From: Clostridiales bacterium UBA3953 | Lineage (GTDB): Bacteria > Bacillota > Clostridia > Oscillospirales > CAG-272 | Direction: 5' to 3' | DNA: 28,136 bases | Assembly (NCBI GenBank): GCA_002385415.1 | Contig: DGDL01000003.1 | Coordinates: 482-28,617 of the forward strand | Part shown: positions 7,234-14,263 of the stretch, in pieces | How positions within the stretch are numbered: position 1 is the first letter of the stretch | How the letters are laid out: each line of letters begins with the position of its first letter | Notes under the pieces: model-generated | The model's input: the letters and a program-made list of their open reading frames with translations, nothing else | Told to the model about the DNA's origin: nothing | The model's database searches: none | Translations under genes and position numbers: made by a program

Positions 7234-8703
7234 ATGAAACGCATGCTGACTGCAATTTTAACCGGCGCCCTGCTTTGCGGCTCGCTCTGCGGCTGCGGTC
7301 CGCAAAATATGGCGGATGGGGCGGCTGAAAGCTTGCCTGTCGGCGGAAAGGATGCAGGCAATATCACGCCCGGCGGAGACGGCTCCGACCTTTGGCTTGT
7401 GGGATTCGGCTGCGCGGAGATTGTTCCCGACGACTATGATCCGGCTACCGACAGTTTCGGCGGCACATATTATATCGCCGGCTACCGCAACGACAATGTT
7501 GCGACCGGGATGCTCGACCCCCAGTATGCGCGCGCCGCCTACATATCGGACAAGCGCGGTACGTCGATTGTGGTTGCCGCGGTCGACTGCGTGGGGCTGC
7601 TAAAGTCGTTTGTCGACGAGATAAAGGCCGGACTTGCCGATATTATAAAGGAATACAATCTCGCCGCAATACACATAGCCTCGACGCATACCCACGCGGG
7701 CATAGATACGCTGGGGCTGTGGGGACCGGTCGGTCGCGACGGCAAAAACAAGGCGTTCATGGAAAAAGTAAAGCTCAGCACACAGCAGGCCATCCGCGCC
7801 GCTTGCGAGTCGGCGCGTGACGGGCGACTGTATTACGGCAAAGCCGACACCGGCGACCTGCAGCGCGACTCGCGCCCGCCCTATATTTACGACACTCATG
7901 TCCACAGGTTCAGGTTCGAGCCGGCAGACGGCTCGCCCGGCCTGCAAATTATAAGCTACGACGCGCATCCCGAGGCGCTGCGAAGCGAAAACAGCCGCGT
8001 GAGCGCCGATTTCCCCTGCTACATGAGCCGCAAAATAAAGAAGGAGACCGGCGACGACTTTATATTCATTGCCGGCGCGGTCGGCGGGCTTATATCGACA
8101 CAGCGGCAGCGTGACCCCTCGGGCGCCGAGTATCCGCTCGAGCAGGACGTGGCCATTGTCGGCGAGCGGCTGGCCGGGTGCGTCTTGTCGATCGGCGACG
8201 AGGTAAAGCTCGAGCCGAAGATAACCGACAAAACGCACTATTTTAATGTAAACCTTGACAACAAGGTGTATATACTGCTATCATCACTTGGAGTGCTTGA
8301 TGCCAAACCTGTGTCGGGCGGGGGAAACTACGGGCTCGCGCTCCAGACGCAGGCCTCGCTGCTTTCGCTCGGCGGGATAAACATCGCGCTTGTGCCGGGC
8401 GAGCTGTTCCCCGAGCTTGCATACGGCGGAACTGTTGGCGATGCAGCCGCAAACCCCGACGCCAAGCCTTACAGAACGCTTGTCGAGATAACGGGCGACA
8501 AAAACCTTCTCATCTGGGGGCTGTGCGACGATGAAGTCGGCTATATAGTCGCGCCAAACGATTTTTTCCTCGACCCCGAAAATCCCTATTTTACACAGGG
8601 TTACGACAAATTGGGCAGACGGCACTATGAGGAGACCAACTCGGTTGGTATCGAGATGTACTACCGTCTGGCACGGGCGTTTGAGGAGCTTGTTGGAAAT
8701 TGA
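7234..8703 (+). CDS. neutral/alkaline ceramidase-like lipoprotein
   Basis: The start is ATG 7234, behind the ideal GGGAGGAG; longer upstream readings overlap the previous gene. The 489-residue product begins with a lipoprotein signal (MKRMLTAILTGALLCGSLCG) whose lipobox Cys is residue 21. The mature part resembles the neutral/alkaline non-lysosomal ceramidase N-terminal domain: FGCAEIVPDDYDP near 58, then IASTHTHAGIDTLG (148-161), matching the zinc-binding HTH region, then SYDAHPEAL with His245, and DDEVGYIVAPNDF near 430. Such enzymes hydrolyse N-acyl amide bonds of sphingolipids. The usual GDVSPN-type segment is replaced by AGAVGGLIST (280-289), so substrate is uncertain; many family members in gut bacteria are uncharacterised hydrolases. 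Predicted location: outer face of the cytoplasmic membrane. Confidence 0.82.
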   Translation: MKRMLTAILTGALLCGSLCGCGPQNMADGAAESLPVGGKDAGNITPGGDGSDLWLVGFGCAEIVPDDYDPATDSFGGTYYIAGYRNDNVATGMLDPQYARAAYISDKRGTSIVVAAVDCVGLLKSFVDEIKAGLADIIKEYNLAAIHIASTHTHAGIDTLGLWGPVGRDGKNKAFMEKVKLSTQQAIRAACESARDGRLYYGKADTGDLQRDSRPPYIYDTHVHRFRFEPADGSPGLQIISYDAHPEALRSENSRVSADFPCYMSRKIKKETGDDFIFIAGAVGGLISTQRQRDPSGAEYPLEQDVAIVGERLAGCVLSIGDEVKLEPKITDKTHYFNVNLDNKVYILLSSLGVLDAKPVSGGGNYGLALQTQASLLSLGGINIALVPGELFPELAYGGTVGDAAANPDAKPYRTLVEITGDKNLLIWGLCDDEVGYIVAPNDFFLDPENPYFTQGYDKLGRRHYEETNSVGIEMYYRLARAFEELVGN

Positions 8704-8870
8704 TGCATGGGAAAGCACATGCGATTTGCCGGCAGAGCTGGGGATGTCCCAAACGCTGACATATCGCAGAACAATATGGGCTGCTTGGCTGTGGAAGCGC
8801 GGGTGAACTTTTGCACTATGGCACAGTATCTTGTCAGCGGTGGGAGTATAAAACATAGGAGAATGCGCAA

Positions 8871-9773
8871 TTGGTTTTTCTGAAATCGTTTCACATGCTC
8901 ACAAGGGAAGAGGACGAGGATTTTTTCGACGTTAACTCTCCGACATTTAAGACAAAAAATCACCGCACCGTTTACACAACGCGCTATCCGTTCGGGCTGT
9001 TCCGCGACCGGGAGCTGCCCAATTTTGAGTTTTCAGACATCACGATTTTCTGCGGTGACAACGGCAGCGGCAAAAGCACGATTTTAAACGTCATTGCCGA
9101 AAAACTGGGGCTGAAGCGCGACACACCCTACAACCGCAGCGATTTCTTTGACGATTACACGCAATTATGCAGCTACAAGCTCGCCGAGAGGCTACCGCCT
9201 GACAGCAGGATAATAACAAGCGACGATGTGTTTGACAAAATCCTCGACATCCGCCGCATAAACGAGGGGATCGACAACAGGCGCGCACAGCTTATCGAGG
9301 AGTTTATCAGCGAAAAGAGCAAAGCTACTGCCGAACCGAATCCGCTCCGCGGGCTGGACGATTTCGAGCGGTGGAAAAATATATCTGACGCACGAAGAAG
9401 AAGCTCAACGCAGTCGCAATATATACGCTCAAGGCTGATGCACAATTTGCGGGAGCGCTCCAACGGTGAGAGCGCGCTGGCATTTTTCGTCGATGCGATT
9501 TCATCGAGCGCGCTTTATCTGCTCGATGAGCCCGAGAATAGCCTGTCGCCGACAAATCAGCTTCATCTTAAATACTTCATCGAAGACTGCGTCCGCAGTA
9601 TCGGATGCCAGTTTATAATCTCCACCCATTCGCCGTTTCTTCTGTCGCTGCGGCGCGCGAAGATATACGATATAGACTCAGTACCCCCGCGCGTATGCCG
9701 ATGGACAGAGCTTGAGGGCGTGCGCGCCTACCGCGACTTTTTCGAGGAACATAAAGACCAGTTTACTATCTGA
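8871..9773 (+). CDS. stand-alone ABC-type AAA family ATPase
   Basis: A 300-residue cytosolic ATPase. Residues 62-70, GDNGSGKST, are Walker A. SNGES (197-201) is a degenerate ABC signature, ALYLLDEPE (214-222) is Walker B with the catalytic Glu, and STHSPFLLSL (251-260) is the H-loop with His253. It lacks the long coiled-coil of SMC/RecF proteins and any membrane span, so it is not a transporter on its own. The segment IAEKLGLKRDTPYNRS after Walker A recurs in a widespread, uncharacterised Firmicutes ATPase family. The start is TTG 8871, justified by AGGAGA (8857-8862) with 8-nt spacing; the nearer ATG at 8863 is out of frame and soon stops. No nuclease or TOPRIM partner adjoins it, which argues against an OLD/Gabija-type defence pair. 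Confidence 0.8.
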   Translation: MVFLKSFHMLTREEDEDFFDVNSPTFKTKNHRTVYTTRYPFGLFRDRELPNFEFSDITIFCGDNGSGKSTILNVIAEKLGLKRDTPYNRSDFFDDYTQLCSYKLAERLPPDSRIITSDDVFDKILDIRRINEGIDNRRAQLIEEFISEKSKATAEPNPLRGLDDFERWKNISDARRRSSTQSQYIRSRLMHNLRERSNGESALAFFVDAISSSALYLLDEPENSLSPTNQLHLKYFIEDCVRSIGCQFIISTHSPFLLSLRRAKIYDIDSVPPRVCRWTELEGVRAYRDFFEEHKDQFTI

Positions 9774-9827
9774 TACATAAGCATTTTAAAAGGGAGAACC
9801 AAGCGGCACCTGCCGCGGCAAAAAGCA

Positions 9828-11204
9828 ATGAAGCAATATCTTAGAAAATCGCATATCACATTAGTCTCAATCTTTGCTGCACTGACTGTGACACTATTGG
9901 CTATGCTGCTGCTTGCATCCGGCTGTGCGCCCGAAGGCGGGACGGAACCGGACACCCAGACTGTAACCGAAACCGAAACAGCCGAGCAAAATGATGCCGT
10001 AAAGCCGCCTTACAGGGAAGCCACGCCCGAGGAAGCAGAGAAATATCCGAAGGTGACAAACCTGCCTACGCTGTACATCAACCTCGACGGAGGCATAAAT
10101 AAGAACAAGATTACAAAAGAGCAGTATCTGCCCGCCACATACACGCTGGTAGTGGACGACGGCGTGGGCATATACGAGCAGCCGCTCGAGATAAAGGGCA
10201 GAGGAAACTATTCGTGGTCGTTTGTTCAAAAGCCATATACAATCAAACTCGCCAAGAGGACCGACCTGCTCGGCATGGGAGCGGCGCGCACATGGGTGCT
10301 CGTGACCACCTACAGCGATAAAACCCTGCTGCGAAACTACCTGACTTTGAATCTTGCCGTCGACATCGGCTTGCAGTATTCGGTTGAAGCCAAATATGTC
10401 GACGTTTATATAAACGGCAAATATAACGGTCTTTATGTTTTGACCGAAAAAATTCAAATCCACGACGAACGGGTGGACATCAACGAGTACGTCGACGGCC
10501 TGTTCGAGATAGAGGTCGACTGGCGGCACAACTACCGGTGCGACTACTGTATTAAACTGAAAAGCGGTGCACATGTTATGTATAAGCAGGCGGATGTCGA
10601 GGACATAGGCGAAGAAAAGAAAAAAGAGCTGCTCAAGCAGTTTCGGCTCACGCTTACCGTCGCCGACAAGGCAATGAGAAAAGGATACAGTGAGTTTTCA
10701 AAGTATATCGACGTGCCCTCGTTTGTCGACTGGTATATAGTCAACGAGTTTGTGAAAAACTTCGACTCGGGCTTTACGACAAGCTGCTATTGCTATATCA
10801 AAAACGGCATATTATACATGGGCCCGCCTTGGGATTATGATACCTGTCTGGGCAACCAGAACGCGGCGACCTGCCTTTACCCCGAAGGCTATCATGTCCG
10901 CACGTCGCCATGGTTTTCGGCTCTGATGGACGACCCGGTATTCTTCCGCAAGGTTTGCGAGCGCTGGACAGAGCTGCGCAACGCCGGCGTGTTCGACAAA
11001 TTCCTTTCCGATATATACGATATACCGGAAAACGTGATAGCACAGTCGGAGCAGATGACGCACAAGCACTACCGCCACAAGCTGAAAAGCACCGAGCTTC
11101 GCGGCAACCTGTCGAAATTTACATTTAAAGAAGAGCTCGACTATATGTACGACTGGGTCGAAAAGCGAATAAAGTGGCTTGACAGCGAGTGGAAACTCGA
11201 TTGA
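9828..11204 (+). CDS. CotH-kinase family lipoprotein
   Basis: A 458-residue exported lipoprotein. The N-terminal hydrophobic helix (residues 10-30) ends in lipobox ASGC with Cys33, followed by a low-complexity linker rich in Thr/Glu (38-60). The CotH domain (PF08757) follows: INLDGG (84-89), EIKGRGNYSW (121-130), KPYTIKL with candidate ATP-binding Lys140, SDKTLLRNYL, YVDVYINGKYNGLYVLTEKI (190-209), and the metal/catalytic motif PPWDYDTCLGN (334-343, Asp336 and Asp338). CotH of Bacillus phosphorylates spore-coat proteins; here a lipid anchor and no coat genes suggest a surface target. The Shine-Dalgarno is poor: GGGAGAA lies about 30 nt upstream, separated from the ATG by a GCGGC/GCCGC hairpin. 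It follows the AAA ATPase by 54 bp. Confidence 0.9.
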   Translation: MKQYLRKSHITLVSIFAALTVTLLAMLLLASGCAPEGGTEPDTQTVTETETAEQNDAVKPPYREATPEEAEKYPKVTNLPTLYINLDGGINKNKITKEQYLPATYTLVVDDGVGIYEQPLEIKGRGNYSWSFVQKPYTIKLAKRTDLLGMGAARTWVLVTTYSDKTLLRNYLTLNLAVDIGLQYSVEAKYVDVYINGKYNGLYVLTEKIQIHDERVDINEYVDGLFEIEVDWRHNYRCDYCIKLKSGAHVMYKQADVEDIGEEKKKELLKQFRLTLTVADKAMRKGYSEFSKYIDVPSFVDWYIVNEFVKNFDSGFTTSCYCYIKNGILYMGPPWDYDTCLGNQNAATCLYPEGYHVRTSPWFSALMDDPVFFRKVCERWTELRNAGVFDKFLSDIYDIPENVIAQSEQMTHKHYRHKLKSTELRGNLSKFTFKEELDYMYDWVEKRIKWLDSEWKLD

Positions 11205-11209
11205 GCGTA

Positions 11210-11238
11210 TTGACATAAAAGGTCGAGTATTATATAAT
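11210..11238 (+). promoter_or_regulatory. consensus sigma-A promoter for proS
   Basis: TTGACA (11210-11215), a 17-bp spacer and TATAAT (11233-11238) match consensus exactly. The -35 box lies 6 bp beyond the cotH stop codon. Initiation is predicted near 11245, leaving a roughly 32-nt leader, too short for a T-box. Confidence 0.93.
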
Positions 11239-11276
11239 TAAAAGAAACAATTTTATGTGAAGGATAAGTTTAGGAT

Positions 11277-12719
11277 ATGGCACAGGAAAAGCGCCTTGTT
11301 GAGGAAATCACACCGATGTCGGTGGATTTCGCGCAGTGGTACACTGATATATGCAAAAAGGCCGACCTTGTTGACTACTCGTCTGTCAAAGGCTGCATGA
11401 TTATCAGGCCTTACGGGTATGCAATATGGGAGCTGATGCAGGGGATTCTCGACAAAAGGTTCAAAGAACTGGGCCACGAGAACGTTTACATGCCCCTGTT
11501 TATTCCCGAGTCGCTGCTCAACAAGGAGAAAGAGCACGTCGAAGGTTTTGCACCCGAGGTAGCGTGGGTGACGCGCGGCGGCAGCGAGGAGCTGACCGAG
11601 CCGCTTTGCGTGCGCCCGACTTCGGAGACGCTGTTCTGCGAGCATTACGCCAACATAATAAAGTCTTGGCGTGATTTGCCGAAGCTTTATAACCAGTGGT
11701 GTAACGTTGTGCGCTGGGAGAAGACTACCCGGCCGTTTTTGCGCAGTCGTGAGTTTTTGTGGCAGGAAGGTCACACGATGCATGCCACCGCCGAGGAGGC
11801 GATTGAGGAAACGCTGTGCATGCTCAACGTTTACGCAGAGTTTCACGAAAAGGTGCTTTCAATCCCGGTTATCAAGGGACGCAAGACCGACAGCGATAAA
11901 TTTGCGGGTGCTGAGGCTACTTATGCCATAGAAGCGCTCATGCATGACGGAAAATCGCTTCAGGCCGCGACCAGCCACTATTTCGGCGACGGGTTTGCGC
12001 GCGCGTTCGGTATCCAGTATACCGACAAGGAAAACAAGCTTGTTTACCCGCACCAGACGTCGTGGGGCTGCACGACGCGCATGATAGGCGGGATAATCAT
12101 GACGCATGGCGACGACAGCGGGCTCGCTTTGCCGCCTGCCGTCGCACCGATACAGGTTATAGTGATACCGGTCGCGATGCATAAGCCCGGCGTGGTGGAA
12201 AAGGCGACCGAAATTGCCGACAGGCTGCGCCACGCGGGTATCCGCGTGAAGGTCGACACAAGCGACTACAGCGCCGGTTGGAAGTTTGCCGAGTATGAGA
12301 TGAAAGGCGTGCCGGTGCGACTTGAGATTGGCCCGCGCGACATCGAGGCCGGCCAGTGCGTGCTTGTCACGCGCCATAACCGCGAGAAAACCGTTGTGTC
12401 GCTCGATGCGATTGTGGAGGCTGCAAAAGAGCGGCTCGAGGCGGTGCGGACGGGCCTTTACGAGAAAGCGCTCGCCAACCGCAACACACATACCTACGAT
12501 TGTAGGACGATAGACGAGATAAATTCCTCGCTCGCCGAGCATGGCGACGGGTTCGTGCGTGCGATGTGGTGCGGCGACGAGGGCTGCGAAGACGAAGTCA
12601 AGGTCCGAACGGGCGTCGGCTCGCGCTGCATACCGTTTGAGCAGGAGAGCATCTCCGATACCTGCGTGTGCTGCGGTGAGCCTGCAAAGCATCTCGTGTA
12701 TTGGGCAAATGCTTATTGA
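11277..12719 (+). CDS. proS: prolyl-tRNA synthetase, archaeal/eukaryal-type short form
   Basis: A 480-residue class IIa synthetase charging tRNA-Pro. The N-terminus (FAQWYTDICKKADLVDYS) and GCMIIRPYGYAIWELMQ lead into motif 1. LCVRPTSETLF and the YNQWCNVVRWEKTTRPFLR region form motif 2. HQTSWGCTTRMIGGIIMTHG near 260-280 carries motif 3 features. The anticodon-binding domain and a C-terminal zinc-like domain (MWCGDEGCEDEVK, CVCCGEPAKHL) follow. Length and layout match the form without the large INS editing domain of E. coli ProRS, which is common in Clostridia. The start is supported by GAAGGAT near 11260-11266. It is transcribed from its own consensus promoter. Confidence 0.97.
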   Translation: MAQEKRLVEEITPMSVDFAQWYTDICKKADLVDYSSVKGCMIIRPYGYAIWELMQGILDKRFKELGHENVYMPLFIPESLLNKEKEHVEGFAPEVAWVTRGGSEELTEPLCVRPTSETLFCEHYANIIKSWRDLPKLYNQWCNVVRWEKTTRPFLRSREFLWQEGHTMHATAEEAIEETLCMLNVYAEFHEKVLSIPVIKGRKTDSDKFAGAEATYAIEALMHDGKSLQAATSHYFGDGFARAFGIQYTDKENKLVYPHQTSWGCTTRMIGGIIMTHGDDSGLALPPAVAPIQVIVIPVAMHKPGVVEKATEIADRLRHAGIRVKVDTSDYSAGWKFAEYEMKGVPVRLEIGPRDIEAGQCVLVTRHNREKTVVSLDAIVEAAKERLEAVRTGLYEKALANRNTHTYDCRTIDEINSSLAEHGDGFVRAMWCGDEGCEDEVKVRTGVGSRCIPFEQESISDTCVCCGEPAKHLVYWANAY

Positions 12720-12730
12720 TGATTGAGTTG

Positions 12731-12779
12731 TGGGGGAACGACGTGGAGAACTTTGCGAAAAAGTTCTCCACATCCCCCA
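12731..12779 (+). terminator. nested hairpin after proS, probable terminator
   Basis: GTGGAGAACTT (12743-12753) pairs perfectly with AAGTTCTCCAC (12761-12771) over a 7-nt loop. An outer TGGGGG (12731-12736) pairs with CCCCCA (12774-12779) across a small interior loop. It begins 12 bp past the proS stop. Only TTTT in CTTTTG follows at a distance, so termination may be weak or the structure may serve RNA stability. Confidence 0.65.
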
Positions 12780-13006
12780 AAAACTTTTGTGCCGTTATTT
12801 TTGCCGGATTGTGCACAGTTTTTCGCAACAATACGCATCTTAAGCTATGCCGTTCCGACTTACACCGCCGGCAAAACAGCCGATTTTTAAAACGGCACCA
12901 GCACCCCGCACCGCGTAAAGAGACGCACGCCCGACAGTCGGCTGCGTTTAAATTTAAAGCATTTTGCCGTGCGAAGCCTTGTCCGCCGCAAGCATCGCCG
13001 GCGGCA
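12780..13006. other. non-coding gap between proS and rluB
   Basis: I see no gene here. A minus-strand frame runs through it and into both neighbours but lacks a plausible start. It contains a single one-mismatch DnaA-box-like 9-mer, TTGTGCACA (12809-12817), and an inverted repeat CCGCCG/CGGCGG (about 12983-13004) just before the rluB promoter. It might be a dispersed repeat; this needs comparison with the rest of the genome. Confidence 0.4.
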
Positions 13007-13035
13007 TTTACATATAAAATATAAAAACTTAAAAT
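13007..13035 (+). promoter_or_regulatory. sigma-A promoter for rluB
   Basis: TTTACA (13007-13012), a 17-bp AT-rich spacer and TAAAAT (13030-13035). Predicted initiation near 13042 puts the start of the transcript about 10 nt before the leader hairpin. Confidence 0.72.
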
Positions 13036-13051
13036 AATCAGTAGCAATAAG

Positions 13052-13086
13052 CGGAGACAAAGAAAGTTCTTTGCTTTCGGTCTCCG
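13052..13086 (+). promoter_or_regulatory. leader hairpin abutting the rluB ribosome binding site
   Basis: CGGAGAC (13052-13058) pairs with GTCTCCG (13080-13086). Inside, AAAG (59-62) pairs with CTTT (74-77) and AAA with TTT, giving a long stem. The last paired base, G13086, is the first base of the GGAGG Shine-Dalgarno (13086-13090), which lies 6 nt before ATG 13097. The hairpin makes up almost the whole predicted leader, so it could modulate translation or protect the RNA end. Confidence 0.65.
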
Positions 13087-13096
13087 GAGGTAATAG

Positions 13097-13837
13097 ATGG
13101 CCGAACTTGTACGCCTGCAAAAATATATAGCCGACTGCGGGCTGATGTCCCGCCGCGCGGCCGAAGAAGAAATTAGACGCGGAAACGTGACCGTCGGCGG
13201 AGTAGTGGCGCATCTGGGCGACAAAGTCGAGGTCGGAGGCTCGGGCAATGCGCTGACCGAGGTCAGGCTGCGCGGTCAGCTCGTGGAGCGCAGGTCACAG
13301 CGGCATGTGACCGTCATGCTCAACAAGCCGCGCGGATATGTGACCACCATGTCCGACGAGTTTGGACGCCCCTGTGTCGCGGAGCTTGTCTCGGACGTCG
13401 GCGTCCGTGTTTATCCGTGCGGGCGGCTCGACTATGACTCGGAGGGGCTGCTAATTTTGACCAGCGACGGCGATCTCTGCCACAAGCTCACCCATCCGAG
13501 CTTTGAGATACCGAAAACATATATTGTAAAGCTCGGCAAGGCAGTCACGCCCGAGCAGCTTGCCGCGCTCAACCGCCCGATGGAGGTTGACGGCGAGCGC
13601 TACAAGGCGGCGCGCGCCGAGATTGTGACACTGCGTAAAAACGAAACGGTGCTTCGCATGACATTGCGCGAGGGACGCAACCGCCAAATCCGCAAAATGT
13701 GCGAAAGTTTGGGACTGAATGTGCTGACGCTCAAGCGCGTGGCCATAGGCAGCCTCGAGCTTGGCAACCTCAAGCCCGGAAAATGGCGCAAACTCACGCC
13801 CACGCAGATTGCATATCTTAAAAAAGGTAAAAACTAA
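13097..13837 (+). CDS. rluB: RsuA/RluB-family 23S rRNA pseudouridine synthase
   Basis: A 246-residue enzyme isomerising a uridine in rRNA to pseudouridine. An N-terminal S4 RNA-binding domain (VRLQKYIADCGLMSRRAAEE, about residues 5-60) precedes the catalytic domain. VMLNKPRGYVTT (73-84) and GRLDYDSEGLLILTSDGDL (109-127) hold the nucleophile Asp112. HPSFEIPKTYIVKL and LREGRNRQIRKMCESLG complete the family pattern. RluB, RluE/F and RsuA are hard to separate by eye; in Firmicutes this form usually modifies 23S rRNA near the peptidyl transferase centre. The stop codon overlaps the next ATG by one base, indicating translational coupling. Confidence 0.93.
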   Translation: MAELVRLQKYIADCGLMSRRAAEEEIRRGNVTVGGVVAHLGDKVEVGGSGNALTEVRLRGQLVERRSQRHVTVMLNKPRGYVTTMSDEFGRPCVAELVSDVGVRVYPCGRLDYDSEGLLILTSDGDLCHKLTHPSFEIPKTYIVKLGKAVTPEQLAALNRPMEVDGERYKAARAEIVTLRKNETVLRMTLREGRNRQIRKMCESLGLNVLTLKRVAIGSLELGNLKPGKWRKLTPTQIAYLKKGKN

Positions 13838-14223
13838 TGCTGAAGATACTTTCCGTGCAGGACAAAGGGGAGCAGGAGCGGCTCTGCGCGCTTTGCAGTA
13901 CAGAGTATTTGCCGGAAGCGCTTGCTTATGCCGGATATGACGACGACGATAACTTCGCGTGCATAGCACAATTTACTATTAGAGCCGGCTATGTGGAGCT
14001 GCGCAGCCTGGCGTCTGTGTCCGGCACCCCCGAAAACGAGGACGTGCTGCTGCTGTGCGGGCGCGCGGCGCTGAATTTTGCGTATACAATAGGAATAAGA
14101 CAGGCGCGCTGCAGCCTTCCGGCTGAAAAATATATGCCGCTATACAGAAAAATTGGCTTTATGCCCGAGGGCGACCGGATGACATGCGACCTCGGCAAGC
14201 TGTTTGAAAACCACTGCTGCTGA
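13837..14223 (+). CDS. small GNAT-fold-like protein, probably degenerate
   Basis: A 128-residue protein whose ATG shares its A with the TAA of rluB. The order ACIAQFTIRAGYVELRSLAS, AALNFAYTIGIRQARCSLP, YMPLYRKIGFMPEGDRM looks like a GNAT acetyltransferase: a beta-hairpin, a helix, then the (L)Y-x-x-x-GF segment near the acyl-CoA site. However, the usual (Q/R)xxGx(G/A) acetyl-CoA pyrophosphate loop is not visible; the corresponding stretch reads SVSGTPENEDVLLLCG. It may bind a ligand without acetylating, or be a distinct family. It is acidic and rich in Cys, ending NHCC. pncB follows 40 bp later, so rluB, this gene and pncB are probably one transcript. Confidence 0.7.
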   Translation: MLKILSVQDKGEQERLCALCSTEYLPEALAYAGYDDDDNFACIAQFTIRAGYVELRSLASVSGTPENEDVLLLCGRAALNFAYTIGIRQARCSLPAEKYMPLYRKIGFMPEGDRMTCDLGKLFENHCC

Positions 14224-14263
14224 TGCGCCCCTTTATTTCATAAATTTAAGGAAGCGATAAAAA

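Noticed and set aside
8871..9773. OLD/Gabija-like defence system
   Set aside because: The ATPase has no TOPRIM or helicase partner and neighbours are lipoprotein genes.
9828..11204. Spore coat operon around CotH
   Set aside because: No other coat or sporulation gene nearby, and the protein carries a lipoprotein signal.
12809..12817. DnaA-box-like TTGTGCACA suggesting an origin
   Set aside because: A single box with one mismatch and no dnaA/dnaN or AT-rich unwinding region.
12598..13248. 216-codon minus-strand frame over the proS-rluB gap
   Set aside because: Overlaps two certain genes, lacks a ribosome site and shows no domain.
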